From assembly GCA_030278955.1 (NCBI GenBank), contig JAOANR010000006.1, positions 56,944,915 through 57,008,914 on the forward strand: DNA of 64,000 nucleotides, read 5' to 3'. The DNA comes from Hygrophila difformis (Eukaryota; Streptophyta; Magnoliopsida; Lamiales; Acanthaceae). The position numbers were made by a program, and so were the translations under genes. This document shows, in pieces, positions 1 to 10,174 of this stretch. Below the pieces are notes generated by a model. It was not told where the DNA came from. It ran no database searches and was given only the letters and a program-made list of their open reading frames with translations. Within the stretch, counting starts at the first letter, position 1, and each line of letters starts with the position of its first letter.

Positions 1-530
1 AGAGCTTAGAATGTCATGACACTGAGTCACAAGTACCTGTCTTGGGAAGTGATTTAAGACATGAAGATTTGATTAAGTTGTATAAATGATTTTTCTATCT
101 CAATGGACTCTCATTATACTTTAACCATTGAAGTATGATACTCTCATCATATTCTTATTTCATTCATTTGCTTTGGTCTGTGATATCTTAAACACATGAA
201 TATAATCACGATGTTCGACATCATTTTAATTGCTTTCTTTACTATTTTTACAGCTTTAAGCATTTACATTTCAGCATTATTCTTTAGTAATCATCATTAC
301 AACATTCTTAAATCAAGAGTAGAGACAGATTCTAGAGCTAATAATTCTATTAAAACACTTCTATCGTGTAACTCTCTATTGAACGATCCCGACAATAAAA
401 ATAAATATTGCAGCTTGATACCGTGCGCTTTCGGTAGGAAAAACTAGGCAAGTTTTTTAACAGCCCTATAGGAGTTATAGTGTAAAGGCTGTCGGGGGGC
501 ATTGCAGCGGGGTTTTACCCAAAAGCTTCA
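1..530 (+). repeat. 5' LTR, downstream 530 bp (R/U5 part)
   Basis: This matches 21900-22429 with five substitutions and ends ...AAAAGCTTCA directly before the primer-binding site. Its upstream remainder, about 3.2 kb if the LTR start proposed at 18668 is right, lies outside the window. Confidence 0.93.
196..447 (+). CDS. LTR-internal 83-codon ORF with one transmembrane segment (copy in 5' LTR)
   Basis: An ATG-initiated ORF lies wholly inside the LTR, downstream of the LTR promoter. The N-terminal half is one hydrophobic helix (about residues 7-31, rich in I, F, A and L). The rest is polar with several Cys and basic residues and ends GRKN. The same ORF is open in the 3' LTR (22095-22346), where two of the five LTR differences change amino acids (Ala to Thr, Leu to Val) and neither breaks the frame. 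It would sit in the 5' leader of element RNA ahead of gag and could act as an upstream ORF or a small membrane peptide. I recognise no family, and a chance ORF is possible in so short a region. Confidence 0.35.
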   Translation: MNIITMFDIILIAFFTIFTALSIYISALFFSNHHYNILKSRVETDSRANNSIKTLLSCNSLLNDPDNKNKYCSLIPCAFGRKN

Positions 531-548
531 TGGCGCCGTTGCCGGGGA
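531..548 (+). other. Primer-binding site, Asp-tRNA type
   Basis: TGGCGCCGTTGCCGGGGA is complementary to the 3' end of plant tRNA-Asp(GUC) including CCA, and directly abuts the LTR end with no spacer. This primer type is characteristic of the Athila clade and primes minus-strand DNA synthesis. Confidence 0.92.
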
Positions 549-670
549 GGGTGTAGCGTTATGAATTTTAGAACTGTAGATACTCTTTGGTTTAGCTGTA
601 ATTATTTACTTTATACTATAATAAATTCATAAATTCTTTCATTTTGTTCACAGAGAAGTCTCAACAGTTT
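549..670 (+). other. Element leader between primer site and gag, with candidate splice acceptor
   Basis: This is an A/T-rich untranslated leader. A pyrimidine-rich tract ending TTTTGTTCACAG at about 653 resembles a 3' splice site just before the gag ATG at 671. Splicing is not proven. Confidence 0.4.
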
Positions 671-1501
671 ATGAGCGAAAGAATAACTCGATCTTCAAGA
701 TCACCTTTGCTTCCTTTTAATTGTGAACTTGAGAGAACAGCAAGGCTGATCAGAGCAAGTGCAAGAAGGAGACAGAGAGATCTTGTGGAAGGGAATCTTT
801 CAACTATAACTAGGATGGCTAACAATGGACAGAATGACGGACCTGGAAACTTACCAAATGGACAACAAGATAATCAGCAAAATGTTCCACTTCGAGGACC
901 TTTTCAAGCACCACAGAGAGCTGCTGCACCACAATTTATTCATCAACACTATTTTCCACCAAATTTTGCTAATCCTGTTCCAAATCCTCAAGAAGAGCAA
1001 TATCAACCATGGCAACCTAATGTCGATCAGTATTTGGCCGGAACGGATGAGGAGGTTGATATACCGCCTGGAATATTAAACCTAGCATCTTCTAGAGCCT
1101 TTTATGGAATGAGTGCTGAAGATCCACACTTACATCTCAAAAATTTTGTTGAACTAAGTAAGACAGTGAAGAAAGGAAGAGCCTCAAGGGAAACCATTCA
1201 GCTAGCTATGTTTCCATTCTCTTTGGATGGTTCAGCGAAAGAATGGTATGATTCATTGAATGCTCAACAGAAGGCTACTTGGCCAGAATTAGTCAGGAAC
1301 TTCCTACTCAAGTATTTTCCTGAAAGCAAAGTAGATGAATGGGTAGACAAGATCTCTAGTTTCAAGATGAGAAAAGGAGAATCTCTGAAGGATGCTCGGG
1401 ACAGATTCTTTGACATGATGTCCACAGCATGGTATTACAGAAAGAAGACTGTTAAAGATCTTTTTCACTGGACTCACTCACACTTGGCAGATGATGATTA
1501 A
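671..1501 (+). pseudogene. gag: gag, N-terminal fragment (frameshifted)
   Basis: This is the capsid part of Athila-type Gag. I choose ATG 671 (MSERITRSSRS...) because the open frame upstream of it has only a TTG. A basic, Arg-rich N-terminus and a Gln/Pro/Asn-rich linker precede a retrotransposon gag core (about 1207-1416) carrying LDGSAKEWYDSL and ARDRFFDMM. The frame then breaks near 1420-1430: the reading frame that continues into the next fragment already shows gag-like sequence before this one ends at 1501. Gag forms the cytoplasmic particle that packages element RNA. The break should stop full-length Gag-Pol from this copy. Confidence 0.85.
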
Positions 1502-3023
1502 TGCCACTGGAGGGGAACAATTACTTCAGATGCCACTTGATAGAGCGTGGTCAACAATAGATACCATGACAGCCAGCAGAGCAGTCCTCCAAGATGATGA
1601 TCCACCATCTCCTACCAGAAAGAGTCTTGTCATCCATACAGACAAAAATGAAGAGAAATTTGCAGCACTCACTAAGCAGATTGCTGAGCTACAGTTAGCT
1701 CAGCAAGCAAATCAACAGGCTCAGCATCAACAACAACAGCAACCAGTGATGATCCTTCAACCTGCTCCAATGGAACCGGTGTATCAGTGCGGAATCTGCT
1801 CAGGGCCACATCACAATGATCAGTGTCCACAAATTCAGGAAGCCCCAAAGCAAGATGAGAGTTGTAACTACACCGGATTTCAGAATAAACACCCGAATCT
1901 GAGCTATGGTAATACTCAGAACGCACAAAATGCACATCTTCTGAACCCACAACAACAAAATCAGCAGCAGTTTCGTCCTCCACAACCATTTTATCCACAA
2001 CAACAGATGTACCCACAGAGACCTTTCCAACAGATGAACCAACAGAATAGGCCATTTGGACAGTTTGCACCAGTCCCGGTGAACTTTCCACAACAACCTT
2101 ATCCTGTTGCCCAAGACAATACTTACTCTTTAAAGGTGGAGAATGCTCTGAAGGAGTTCATTGTTAAGCAGACAGAGGCGAATAACCAACTGCAGGCTTC
2201 AATCAAGAATGTTGAGAATTCAGTAACAGAGATGGCCAAATTACTACAGCAGAGAGAAAAAGGAAAATTACCAAGTTCTTCTGAAACAAACCCACAATGT
2301 AAGGCAGTTACATTGAGGGGAGGAAAAGAGGTTGTTGATCCTGAATTTGAAAAGAAAAGAGATAGGTTGCTGCAGCAGAAAAAGTTCAAGGATGTTCAAA
2401 CAATGGAAGAAGATGATCACCTTGAACAAAGACAGATACTTGAGGATAAGGGTTTGGAAAAGAATGTCTCAGGATATTCCTTTCCAAAGGAAAAAGAGGG
2501 AGGTAATGATAATCCTAACTCTACAGGTAACAAAAAGGATTCACTGGATGAACACATGCCCAGGATACCATATCCTGGGAGACTCAAAAACGATCTTCAA
2601 GAAATTAAATTTAAGAAATTTCTTGAAAAGATTAAGGCCATTGAAATATCAATCCCTTTGGTTGAATTAATTGCTGAAATGCCCACTTACGCTAAGTTTC
2701 TGAAAGAATTAATTTCGGGGAAACGAAGTGCAGGAGAGCAGCAAATGGTGGTCTTAAATCAAAATTGTAGCTTGGTTCTTCAACAAAGGATTCCTCCAAA
2801 GCTTGAAGATCCAGGGAGTTTTACTTTACCTCTGATTATCAACTGTAAAGAAGCTGGGCGAGGACTCTGTGACTTAGGAAGCAGCATCAATGTAATGCCA
2901 CTTGCTATGGCGAGACGCTTGGATTTGGGAAAGATGAGGCCAGTTAATATGACCCTCTTCTTTGCTGACCAATCGAGCACCAGACCAGAAGGGATCATTG
3001 AAGATGTTATAGTAAAGACATGA
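1491..3023 (+). pseudogene. gag: gag C-terminal part and start of aspartic protease (ends at internal stop)
   Basis: This continues the polyprotein in the shifted frame, which is actually open from about 1430. It has a Gln-rich low-complexity stretch, a zinc knuckle of the Athila form (CGICSGPHHNDQC, about 1787-1827), a second Gln/Pro/Phe-rich stretch, a charged linker containing RIPYPGRL, and the start of a retropepsin-like protease with the active-site motif DLGSSINVMP near 2868-2900. A TGA at 3021-3023 interrupts the protease; the same frame continues beyond it without any shift. The Gln-rich flanks and knuckle are normal for this clade. Confidence 0.83.
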
Positions 3024-4928
3024 GGCCTTTGTTTTCCAGCTGACTTTGTCATTCTTGATATCGACGAAAATGTCAGAATTCCTATCATATTAGGGAGGCC
3101 TTTTCTGGTGACTGCGGGAGCCATGATTGATGCAAAGAATGGCATAGTGAAACTTCATGTTGATAACCAGGAGGTCACTTTCGACATGATGAAGATGTCA
3201 ACATATCCTTTTAACGCTTTTGAAACCAATGTAGCGGGGAAGGAATTAGATGCTAGTACTATGGAGGGGGGAAATCTTTTTGATTACTATAATCACTTCA
3301 CCACTGATGTAATTGAGAACAATCTCACCCCACTCACAAATGCTAAAGATGCTACTTTTGCTTACTTGTGCGCGGTTAGATTCACTGATCCTGAGACTGG
3401 TGAAATCAAGGATGGATCAGAAAGTGAGGATATGCCATCTTCAGAGCAATCTGAGGATGACATTGATAAAACAGACCTTTCTGAAGAAGGATCTGATTTA
3501 AAGATGGAAGTGCAAACTCGAAGCAAATTAATTCCATCAATAGAAAACCCACCTGAGCTTGAGCTTAAAGTATTACCAGAACATCTTAAGTATGCCTTTT
3601 TGGCAGACAAAAAGAAGCTTCCGGTAATAATTTCATCCAAATTGAGTGAAGAACAAGAACAAGCTCTAGTAGGTACTCTTAAAAATCATATTCAGGCAAT
3701 TGCTTGGACTATAGCAGATATCAAAGGCATCAGTCCACACATTTGTATGCATAGGATTCTGATGGAGGATGAATACAAACCATCCAGACAACCACAAAGG
3801 AGGCTAAATCCACCAATGCAGGAAGTTGTCAAGAAGGAGGTAATCAAGCTACTTGATGCAGGTATAATCTATCCTATCTCTGATAGTAAATGGGTGAGTC
3901 CAACACAAGTTGTACCCAAAAAGGGTGGGATTTGTATTGTGACCAATGAACATGGTGATGAAGTAGCAACAAGACCAGTAACTGGTTGGAGAGTTTGCAT
4001 TGATTATAGAAAATTAAACACTGCCACAAGAAAAGATCATTTTCCTTTACCATTCATTGATCAAATGTTAGAAAGACTGTCAGGTAAACCATTTTACAGC
4101 TTTTTAGATGGTTATTCAGGTTATAATCAAATAGTTATTGCTAGTGAAGATCATGAGAAAACAACTTTTACTTGCCCATATGGAACATTTGCTTATAGAA
4201 GAATGCCTTTTGGATTATGTAATGCTCCTGCTACTTTTCAAAGATGCATGATGAGTATTTTCTCTGATTTTATTGAAAAATGCATTGAAGTATTTATGGA
4301 TGATTTTACTGTTCATGGAACTGACTTTGAAGATTCTTTAAAAAATTTGTCAAAAATTTTGCAGAGATGTGAGGACACTAACCTAGTTCTTAACTGGGAA
4401 AAGTGTCATTTCATGGTTCAGGAAGGAATTGTCCTAGGACACAAAGTATCTAGAGCAGGAATAGAAGTAGGTAAGGCTAAGGTTTCTGTAATAGCAAATT
4501 TACCACCACCCAAAACAATTAAGGCAGTAAGGAGTTTTCTTGGTCATGCTGGTTTTTATAGAAGGTTTATTAAGGACTTTTCTAAGATAGCAAGACCCTT
4601 ATGTAATCTTCTTCATAAGGATGTAACATTTAACTTTGATGAAGACTGCTTGATAGCTTTCAAGACTTTGAAGGAGAAATTAATCACTGCACCTATAGTT
4701 CAATCTCCTGATTGGGGTCTACCTTTTGAGCTTATGTGTGATGGAAGTGAGAATGCAGTAGGAGCAGTTTTGGGGCAACATAAAGAAGGCAAACATCATG
4801 TTATCTATTATGCTAGCCATACTCTTAATGATGCTCAGATAAACTACACTACTACAGAAAAGGAAATGTATGTTGTAGTTTTTGCTTTTGACAAGTTCAG
4901 ACAGATCTTATTGGAGCCCAAACTATAG
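3024..4928 (+). pseudogene. pol: pol: end of protease, reverse transcriptase, start of RNase H
   Basis: This is in frame with the previous fragment after the TGA. The protease flap-distal motif IPIILGRPFL lies near 3079-3108, then an acidic linker, then reverse transcriptase (about 3790-4500) with SKWVSPTQVVPKKGG, WRVCIDYRKLN, MPFGLCNAPATFQRCM and the catalytic VFMDDF (YxDD-type box, near 4290). RNase H follows from about 4720 (CDGSENAVGAVLGQ and YTTTEKEM). The frame ends at TAG 4926-4928 because of a small indel around 4905-4915: RNase H-like sequence resumes immediately in another frame. RT and RNase H copy element RNA into DNA. The catalytic residues themselves are intact here. Confidence 0.88.
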
Positions 4929-6061
4929 TTTACACAGATCATTCTGCATTACGATATCTTTTCTCAAAGCAAGAAGCCAAACCGAGGCTAATAAGATGGG
5001 TTTTACTTTTACAAGAATTTGACATTATTATCAAGGATAGAAAAGGAAAAGATAATGGAGTAGCAGACCATCTTTCTAGATTGGAGGAGAAAACAGAGAA
5101 GGAGGAAGTTGTAAATGATAAATTTCCAGATGAACAATTGTATGCTTTGCAGTTGCATCAATTTGATTGTCCTTGGTTTTCAGATTTTGCTAATTATCTA
5201 GCTTGCAAGATTGCCCCAAAGTTTAAGGATTCTCATCAGGAGTCAAGGTTTTTCAGAGAAATACAGAAATACTATTGGGATGATCCCTTTTTATTCAAGT
5301 TTTGTTCTGATCAGGTTATTAGGCGCTGTGTTCATGAGAAAGAAGATTTTCAAATTGTTAGAAAGTGTCATGAGAACCCTTTAGGAGGCCATCATGGTCC
5401 TGCTAGAACTGCTAGAAAAGTTTTAGACTGTGGGTTTTATTGGCCAACTATCTTTTTGGATTCCCAGAAACTTATAAAGATGTGTGACAGATGTCAAAGA
5501 CTGGGAAACATTTCAATGAGAGAAGAAATGCCTCAAAAAGGGATTTTAGAAGTAGAAATATTTGATGTTTGGGGAATTGATTTTATGGGACCATTTCCCC
5601 CATCTTTTGGCAATCATTATATTCTAGTAGCTGTTGATTATGTCTCAAAATGGGTAGAAGCAGTAGCCTTACCCAATAATGAGGCTAAACAAGTTACTAA
5701 ATTTCTACAGAAGAATATTTTTACCAGGTTTGGAGCCCCCCGTGCCATTATATCTGATGAAGGATCTCACTTTGTGAATAAACTCTTTGAGAAATTACTA
5801 AAGCAGTATGGTGTTCATCATAAAGTTGGATCACCATATCATCCTCAAACAAGTGGGCAGGTGGAGGTATCTAATAAAGAAATCAAGCACATTTTACAAG
5901 CTTCTGTGAATATTACAAGAAAAGACTGGTCAAAGAAGCTAGATGATGCTTTATGGGCTTACAGAACTGCTTTTAAAACTCCTATAGGAATGTCTCCCTA
6001 CAGATTAGTTTTTGGAAAAGCATGCCATCTCCCAGTTGAGCTAGAACATAGAGCATATTAG
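4929..6061 (+). pseudogene. pol: pol: end of RNase H and integrase (internal stop at 6059)
   Basis: In the new frame the RNase H tail ([14 protein letters not shown], about 4931-4970) leads into integrase. The zinc-binding HHCC region lies near 5390-5505 (GGHHGP and [10 protein letters not shown]). The DDE core shows WGIDFMGPF near 5570, ISDEGSHF near 5750, and Glu in [11 protein letters not shown] near 5850-5880. TAG at 6059-6061 cuts the protein just after LEHRAY, before the C-terminal DNA-binding part. Integrase would insert the new DNA copy. All three acidic residues are present, so the defect is the premature stop together with the upstream breaks. Confidence 0.88.
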
Positions 6062-6448
6062 GCCATTAAAATGCTCAACATGGATTTTCAGTCAGGACAA
6101 GATAAGAGGAAGTTTGATCTGTCTAAGTTGGAAGAGATGAGACTGGAAGCATATGAAAGTAGCAAAATTTATAAAGATCGAACTAAGAGAATTCATGATT
6201 CAAAAATTAAACATAAGGAATTTTCTGTTGGTCAATTGGTTTTGCTTTATAATTCTCGTTTGAAACTATTTCCAGGTAAGCTCAGATCAAGGTGGACAGG
6301 ACCATTTCCTGTTATAGCTGTTCATGACAATGGAGCAGTTACAATTATGCTCAATGAAGGAGAAAAGACTGTAAATGGACACAGGCTAAAGGAGTATATT
6401 GGTCAACAAGATCTAAATATCCAAACTGAATATTTGGATAATCCTTAG
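6062..6448 (+). pseudogene. pol: pol: integrase C-terminal domain
   Basis: The same frame as the integrase core continues after the stop. It contains a basic coiled segment ([20 protein letters not shown]) and the GPF/Y-type module ([12 protein letters not shown]) and ends at TAG 6446-6448. There is no chromodomain, as expected for the non-chromovirus Athila clade. Confidence 0.82.
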
Positions 6449-7172
6449 TTTTTTTTTTTAAAAAAAAAAGGGGGGTGGATACTACCCAGGTTAACTGAGT
6501 AGTATTTCCCTTTTTCTTTAGATACATTTTCCATCTCTAATTCTTTTATTCTTTATTTTCAGGAATTCGAGAAATGAAGCTGTGATGGAATGAAGGAGGA
6601 TGAGATAAGAATCTTCAACCAGGTTTTTGAGTATTAAGTGTTTGGAAAATTAAGTATGAATGGATTCTGAGGCCACGCTCTTGTAATTTTGTCAAAGCGT
6701 GATTAAAAAGGAACTACTCTTGCTCACGCTTTGTAAAAGTTATGACGCGAGGTGATCAGTTCAAATTCTTATCCTGTTAAATCTGATAAGTTGTTAAGTA
6801 ATAAGTTGTTTGATGTCTACGCTTTGTCGAAATACAAAGCGTAACCATTTTTCTCTGAAAATTGTACAAGAATGTTTTCTCGCGTTGTAATTAACAAAGC
6901 GAGAAACGTTTTTTTTACCACGCGATGAAAGTCGACAAAGCGAGAGTCTGGGAATACTGAACGGATAGATTTTCAAACTTTCCAAAGACCAAAATACCCT
7001 TTTCAGACTCTTCTTCTTCTCTTACACCAACCATCACACGTCGTTTCAACCGCTAGTAATTATGGCAGAATTTAGTTTTTTTGCTATAAAATCTAGTCGA
7101 ATCCTTCTCTTCTTTCATCTCAAACATTTTCCACCCTAAGAAATTATCCTAAAACCTTTATCAGAAATCAGA
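6449..7172 (+). other. Post-pol non-coding spacer: A/G tract, hairpin, CGCTTTG hairpins, TATA box
   Basis: No gene is visible. An A10-G6 purine tract (6460-6475) is followed by an 11-bp inverted repeat with one mismatch (6479-6505, arms ATACTACCCAG and CTGAGTAGTAT). From 6674 to 6945 there are several hairpins with C(A/T)CGC...GCG(A/T)G arms. TATAAAA at about 7085-7091, some 85 bp before the copy A start codon, could be its promoter. The A/G tract looks like a polypurine tract left from an ancestor whose 3' LTR followed pol directly, which is inference. Confidence 0.5.
6674..6945. repeat. Cluster of CGCTTTG-type hairpins upstream of the F-box genes
   Basis: 6674-6701 has arms CACGCT/AGCGTG. 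6819-6842 has perfect 9-bp arms ACGCTTTGT/ACAAAGCGT with a 6-nt loop. 6878-6904 has 11-bp arms with one mismatch (TCTCGCGTTGT/ACAAAGCGAGA). 6725-6752 and about 6918-6945 are weaker. The same arm sequences recur in the LTR. Confidence 0.75.
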
Positions 7173-7913
7173 ATGGCCGCAGCAGCTCCCAATGCTAGAA
7201 CATCTATTCTAGACATTCCTGATGAAATCTTAGGAGATATTCTCTCAAGGCTGGGAAGAGAATAAATAAAGGATGTAGCCAGGTTAGCCCCAACTTGCAA
7301 GAAGTTCGCCAGAGCAAGCAAGGCGCCTGTAGTATGGAGGAGAGCGAATGTAGAAAGGCGAATGACTGCAGAGAGGACGCTTGATTCCCATTACGTCCAA
7401 ATACTGCGAAGATGCAGAGAGGCAGGAAATTTCATGTTGAAACTTGAATCTGCACTCTCGATCTTCTGCAACACAGGGCTCAAGGAAGCTGCTTTTGAAG
7501 TCCTTAAGCCTGGAATCGATGACAACCATCACCCTTCAATCTTCATGAAGGCCTTCATTCTTCTGAGTTCGGAGAGCCTTGAAGAAATTGATGAAGGATT
7601 GTATCTTCTTGGATCAATCCTTAAAGATGAAGATCATATTCGCAAGATTGAGGCGAAGATCAGCAAGTTGTTCAACGAAAATGAAGAAGAGCCTAATCCC
7701 TTTCGGGGACAAGGACATCGCGATTACTGTGATTATTTAGCGCCACATAGTAGGGACTTAGTTAGGGAACCTCCACATTTTAATTATGGTGCCACAAACA
7801 TTGATTGTTTGTGTTGTGAGGTTACTAGTTTGATTAGAAGATTAAGAGAAAATTTTAATGAACATGTAATTGAATCTGAGTCAGAATTAGAAACTGATCC
7901 AGATTCAAATTGA
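7173..7913 (+). pseudogene. F-box-like gene copy A (intronless, stop at codon 31)
   Basis: From ATG 7173 the reading is MAAAAPNARTSILDIPDEIL, an F-box start (LPxEILGDILSRLG pattern), but TAA at 7263-7265 stops it inside the F-box. The frame is then open to TGA 7911-7913, 247 codons in all. The middle resembles the short helical repeat region of plant F-box proteins (FEVLKPGIDDNHHPSIFMK). The C-terminus carries the motif shared by all five copies, NPFRGQ then Cys then CLCC. F-box proteins recruit substrates to SCF ubiquitin ligases through SKP1. Unlike B and C, this copy has no intron: the exon 1/exon 2 junction falls exactly after CC of codon 6. ATG 7362 could still start a protein without the F-box. 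Confidence 0.75.
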
Positions 7914-8309
7914 ATGATTATGTAATCTCTTAATTTGTATCTAATTCTAAGTCCTTTGATGTTGATATGTACTCCTCACTTCATTCTTCTAAAAAGCAAA
8001 ACAACTTGATCTTATCTTTTACATTAGATTTTTTATCTGAGTCTTTTTAAATAAAAATTTTCAAAATAGGCTTATTCTAGGCATAATCATTACTTTCTGC
8101 AGAGACAAGATTTACTATCTTGACCCCTGCAGTCCTTAGATAAAAATAGGGCAGCATTATCCTTGCAGTCATTCCTTTCAGTTGTCATTTCAAAACTTTT
8201 TCATCAGATTTTCTTCTCTTATTCAAGAAGAAATCGACATACACCATTTTTATCATTCTCGATCATTTCTCGTAAGCAAGTTCATTCAGAAACCCAATCG
8301 ACGAAGAAA
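7914..8309 (+). other. Spacer and 5' leader between F-box copies A and B
   Basis: This is A/T-rich with no ORF of note. TAAAAATA at about 8140 is a weak TATA candidate. The last 130 bp before the copy B start resemble a plant 5' untranslated leader rich in TTC and CAT. Confidence 0.35.
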
Positions 8310-9416
8310 ATGGCTGAGAACAATCCGTAAGCAATCTAGTTCATCCTATCTTTCTTTTATTTTTGGTTCTATTTTTCAAAGTTTGTTGCCGGATTACATT
8401 TCTACACCTAGGGTTCATGATTCTGTATTTTTCAGGGAATGGCTTTAGAAAACGGAAACATTAAACATTTAAGATTTCTCATAACTAAAAGTCGTTTCTT
8501 TACACTCATTAATCTAGAGAGTCTTTTCTGAAATCTTTAGTTTGTAACCGACGCAATATCCATATGAGACTTTTGGAGCTTCACAATAGGAATGAAACCC
8601 CATTTTTCGAATTTTTGGTTCCATCATTCTAGATAAAAGTATCCCCCTGTATTCCTTATTGTATTATTATTTTCTGGAAACAGAAATGCTAGGAATCCAC
8701 AGCGCATTGGAACCCAGATATCTCATTTACCCACTGAATTGTTGGGGGATATTCTGTCAAGAATTGGAAAAGACAATGTTAGGGAGCTCTTCAGGGTAGC
8801 AGAAGTCTCTCCATCATTTTATCAAGCAAGCAAAACTCATCTTGTATACAAGAGAGTAGACTTGGAATCATGCATGAGATGGAGAGAAGATGTTTATCCT
8901 GACAACCAGAAAAGATTCATTCAAGAGTGCCAAAATGCTGGGAACTTTATGTTCAACATCGAACCTGCATTGAAGGCATTTGTGGAGGAACGAGATGAGA
9001 AGAAGGCATTTGAACTCCTCAAGCCAGGACTAGATGATGGGCATGAACCCACTATTCTGCTCAGAACGATGCTCCTCTTAACAAAACAAGAAGATAAGTT
9101 GATTGAAGAAGGATTAGAGTTGATCCAAACAGTAGCTTCAAATGTCCTAGAAGTGGTTTTTATTAAACTCTACCTTTTTCATTGGCTCATCCACATTCCT
9201 AAAATCCCAAATCCTTTTCAAGGGCAACAAGAGAGGAGCTATTGCAAGGATCATACTTTGCAGGTTCGAGTCTTATTACCACCACACATCAGGATGGACT
9301 GTATCCCTTGTCAATTCTTTGACATGGTGAGGCAGTTTAGATTGTATTGTGGCGAGGTGTTTCCTGATGAGTTTATGTGGACTGACTCCGATGATGAGGA
9401 AATTCTTAATCCTTGA
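8310..9416 (+). CDS. F-box-like protein copy B (two exons, open)
   Basis: Exon 1 is 8310-8326 (MAENN plus two bases), with donor CC|GTAAGC. Exon 2 starts at 8684 after TTCTGGAAACAG and ends at TGA 9414-9416, giving 249 aa. The splice is inferred from the phase-2 join, which yields MAENNPNARNPQRIG, parallel to the intronless copy A. The F-box is at residues 19-60 (LPTELLGDILSRIG). A helical middle region contains AFELLKPGLDDGHEP. The C-terminus has NPFQGQ, Cys, and CIPC near residue 215. The fold and motifs recall Arabidopsis F-box proteins of the At2g35280/At1g67623 type, from memory of the family rather than a search. The likely role is a substrate adaptor of an SCF ubiquitin ligase; the target is unknown. 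This is one of two undamaged copies. Confidence 0.7.
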
Positions 9417-10174
9417 GCAGTTCAGAGCTAGGAAATTCTATAGTATTATATATTTTTGTATTTCCTGGAATCTTTTGATGTATTTTGGACCGTTTAAATA
9501 TTATGTATTACAATTCTCCTACTTTCTATCCTGTATGATCAGCTTCTTAATTCAATTCAACCATGAACTAAAGATGAAACTGGAAGTTTCTCTTGAAACT
9601 GAGAATGTCATCAAGGGAATTTGGATCAGAGGGAACTTAGATCACAACACTTCACTGAACATTCTCCAGACTAAAAGAGGAAGTAAAATCAGGGAATAAA
9701 ATGAAAGAATTGGTAATCTTAAAATAAAGAAGTTAAGGGTAGATTTTGTTGGGCATTAAGGTGAATTGGATGAAGAAGATCTAACCAGACTCAATATACA
9801 ATTTAGAAGTCTTAATCCCTTTCAAATGTTTACCCCTCGCTTTGTTTTTCAGCCAATCTAATTTTATCCAATTTATGTTTGTTTGGGTTTATTAACTCAA
9901 TTTTTTTTAAAAACCAATAACCAGACGCACTGATGTGGCAGGTCTAAAATGAATGTGTACAATCTAAAAAAAAAATACTTGAGTACCCTACTCTTTATTC
10001 TTTAGCTAGGCCAGCCCATTGTTTTATATATACCCTATAACCTCCTTATCTTTTCAAATCATTCTCATACCTTTTCATATTTTCTCTCGAGGAGAAACCG
10101 CCATTTTTAAGTTCTTCTTCTTCTTCTATTGCGAAACCCTTATTCAGAATCATTCAGCTTCAGGAACAATCCTA
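9417..10174 (+). promoter_or_regulatory. Spacer with probable promoter of copy C
   Basis: No gene is visible. TATATATA at about 10024-10031 followed by a 140-bp leader (CTTCTTCTTCTTC tract near 10110) up to ATG 10175 looks like a plant promoter and 5' UTR. An in-frame ORF overlapping 9349-9699 appears to be chance. Confidence 0.45.

Noticed and set aside
1672..2389. Antisense ORFs opposite gag (up to 139 codons)
   Set aside because: They are shadows of the Gln-rich gag reading frame, with no family resemblance.
9349..9699. 116-codon ORF after F-box copy B
   Set aside because: It overlaps the end of copy B in another frame, and its hydrophobic composition reflects A/T-rich 3' DNA.
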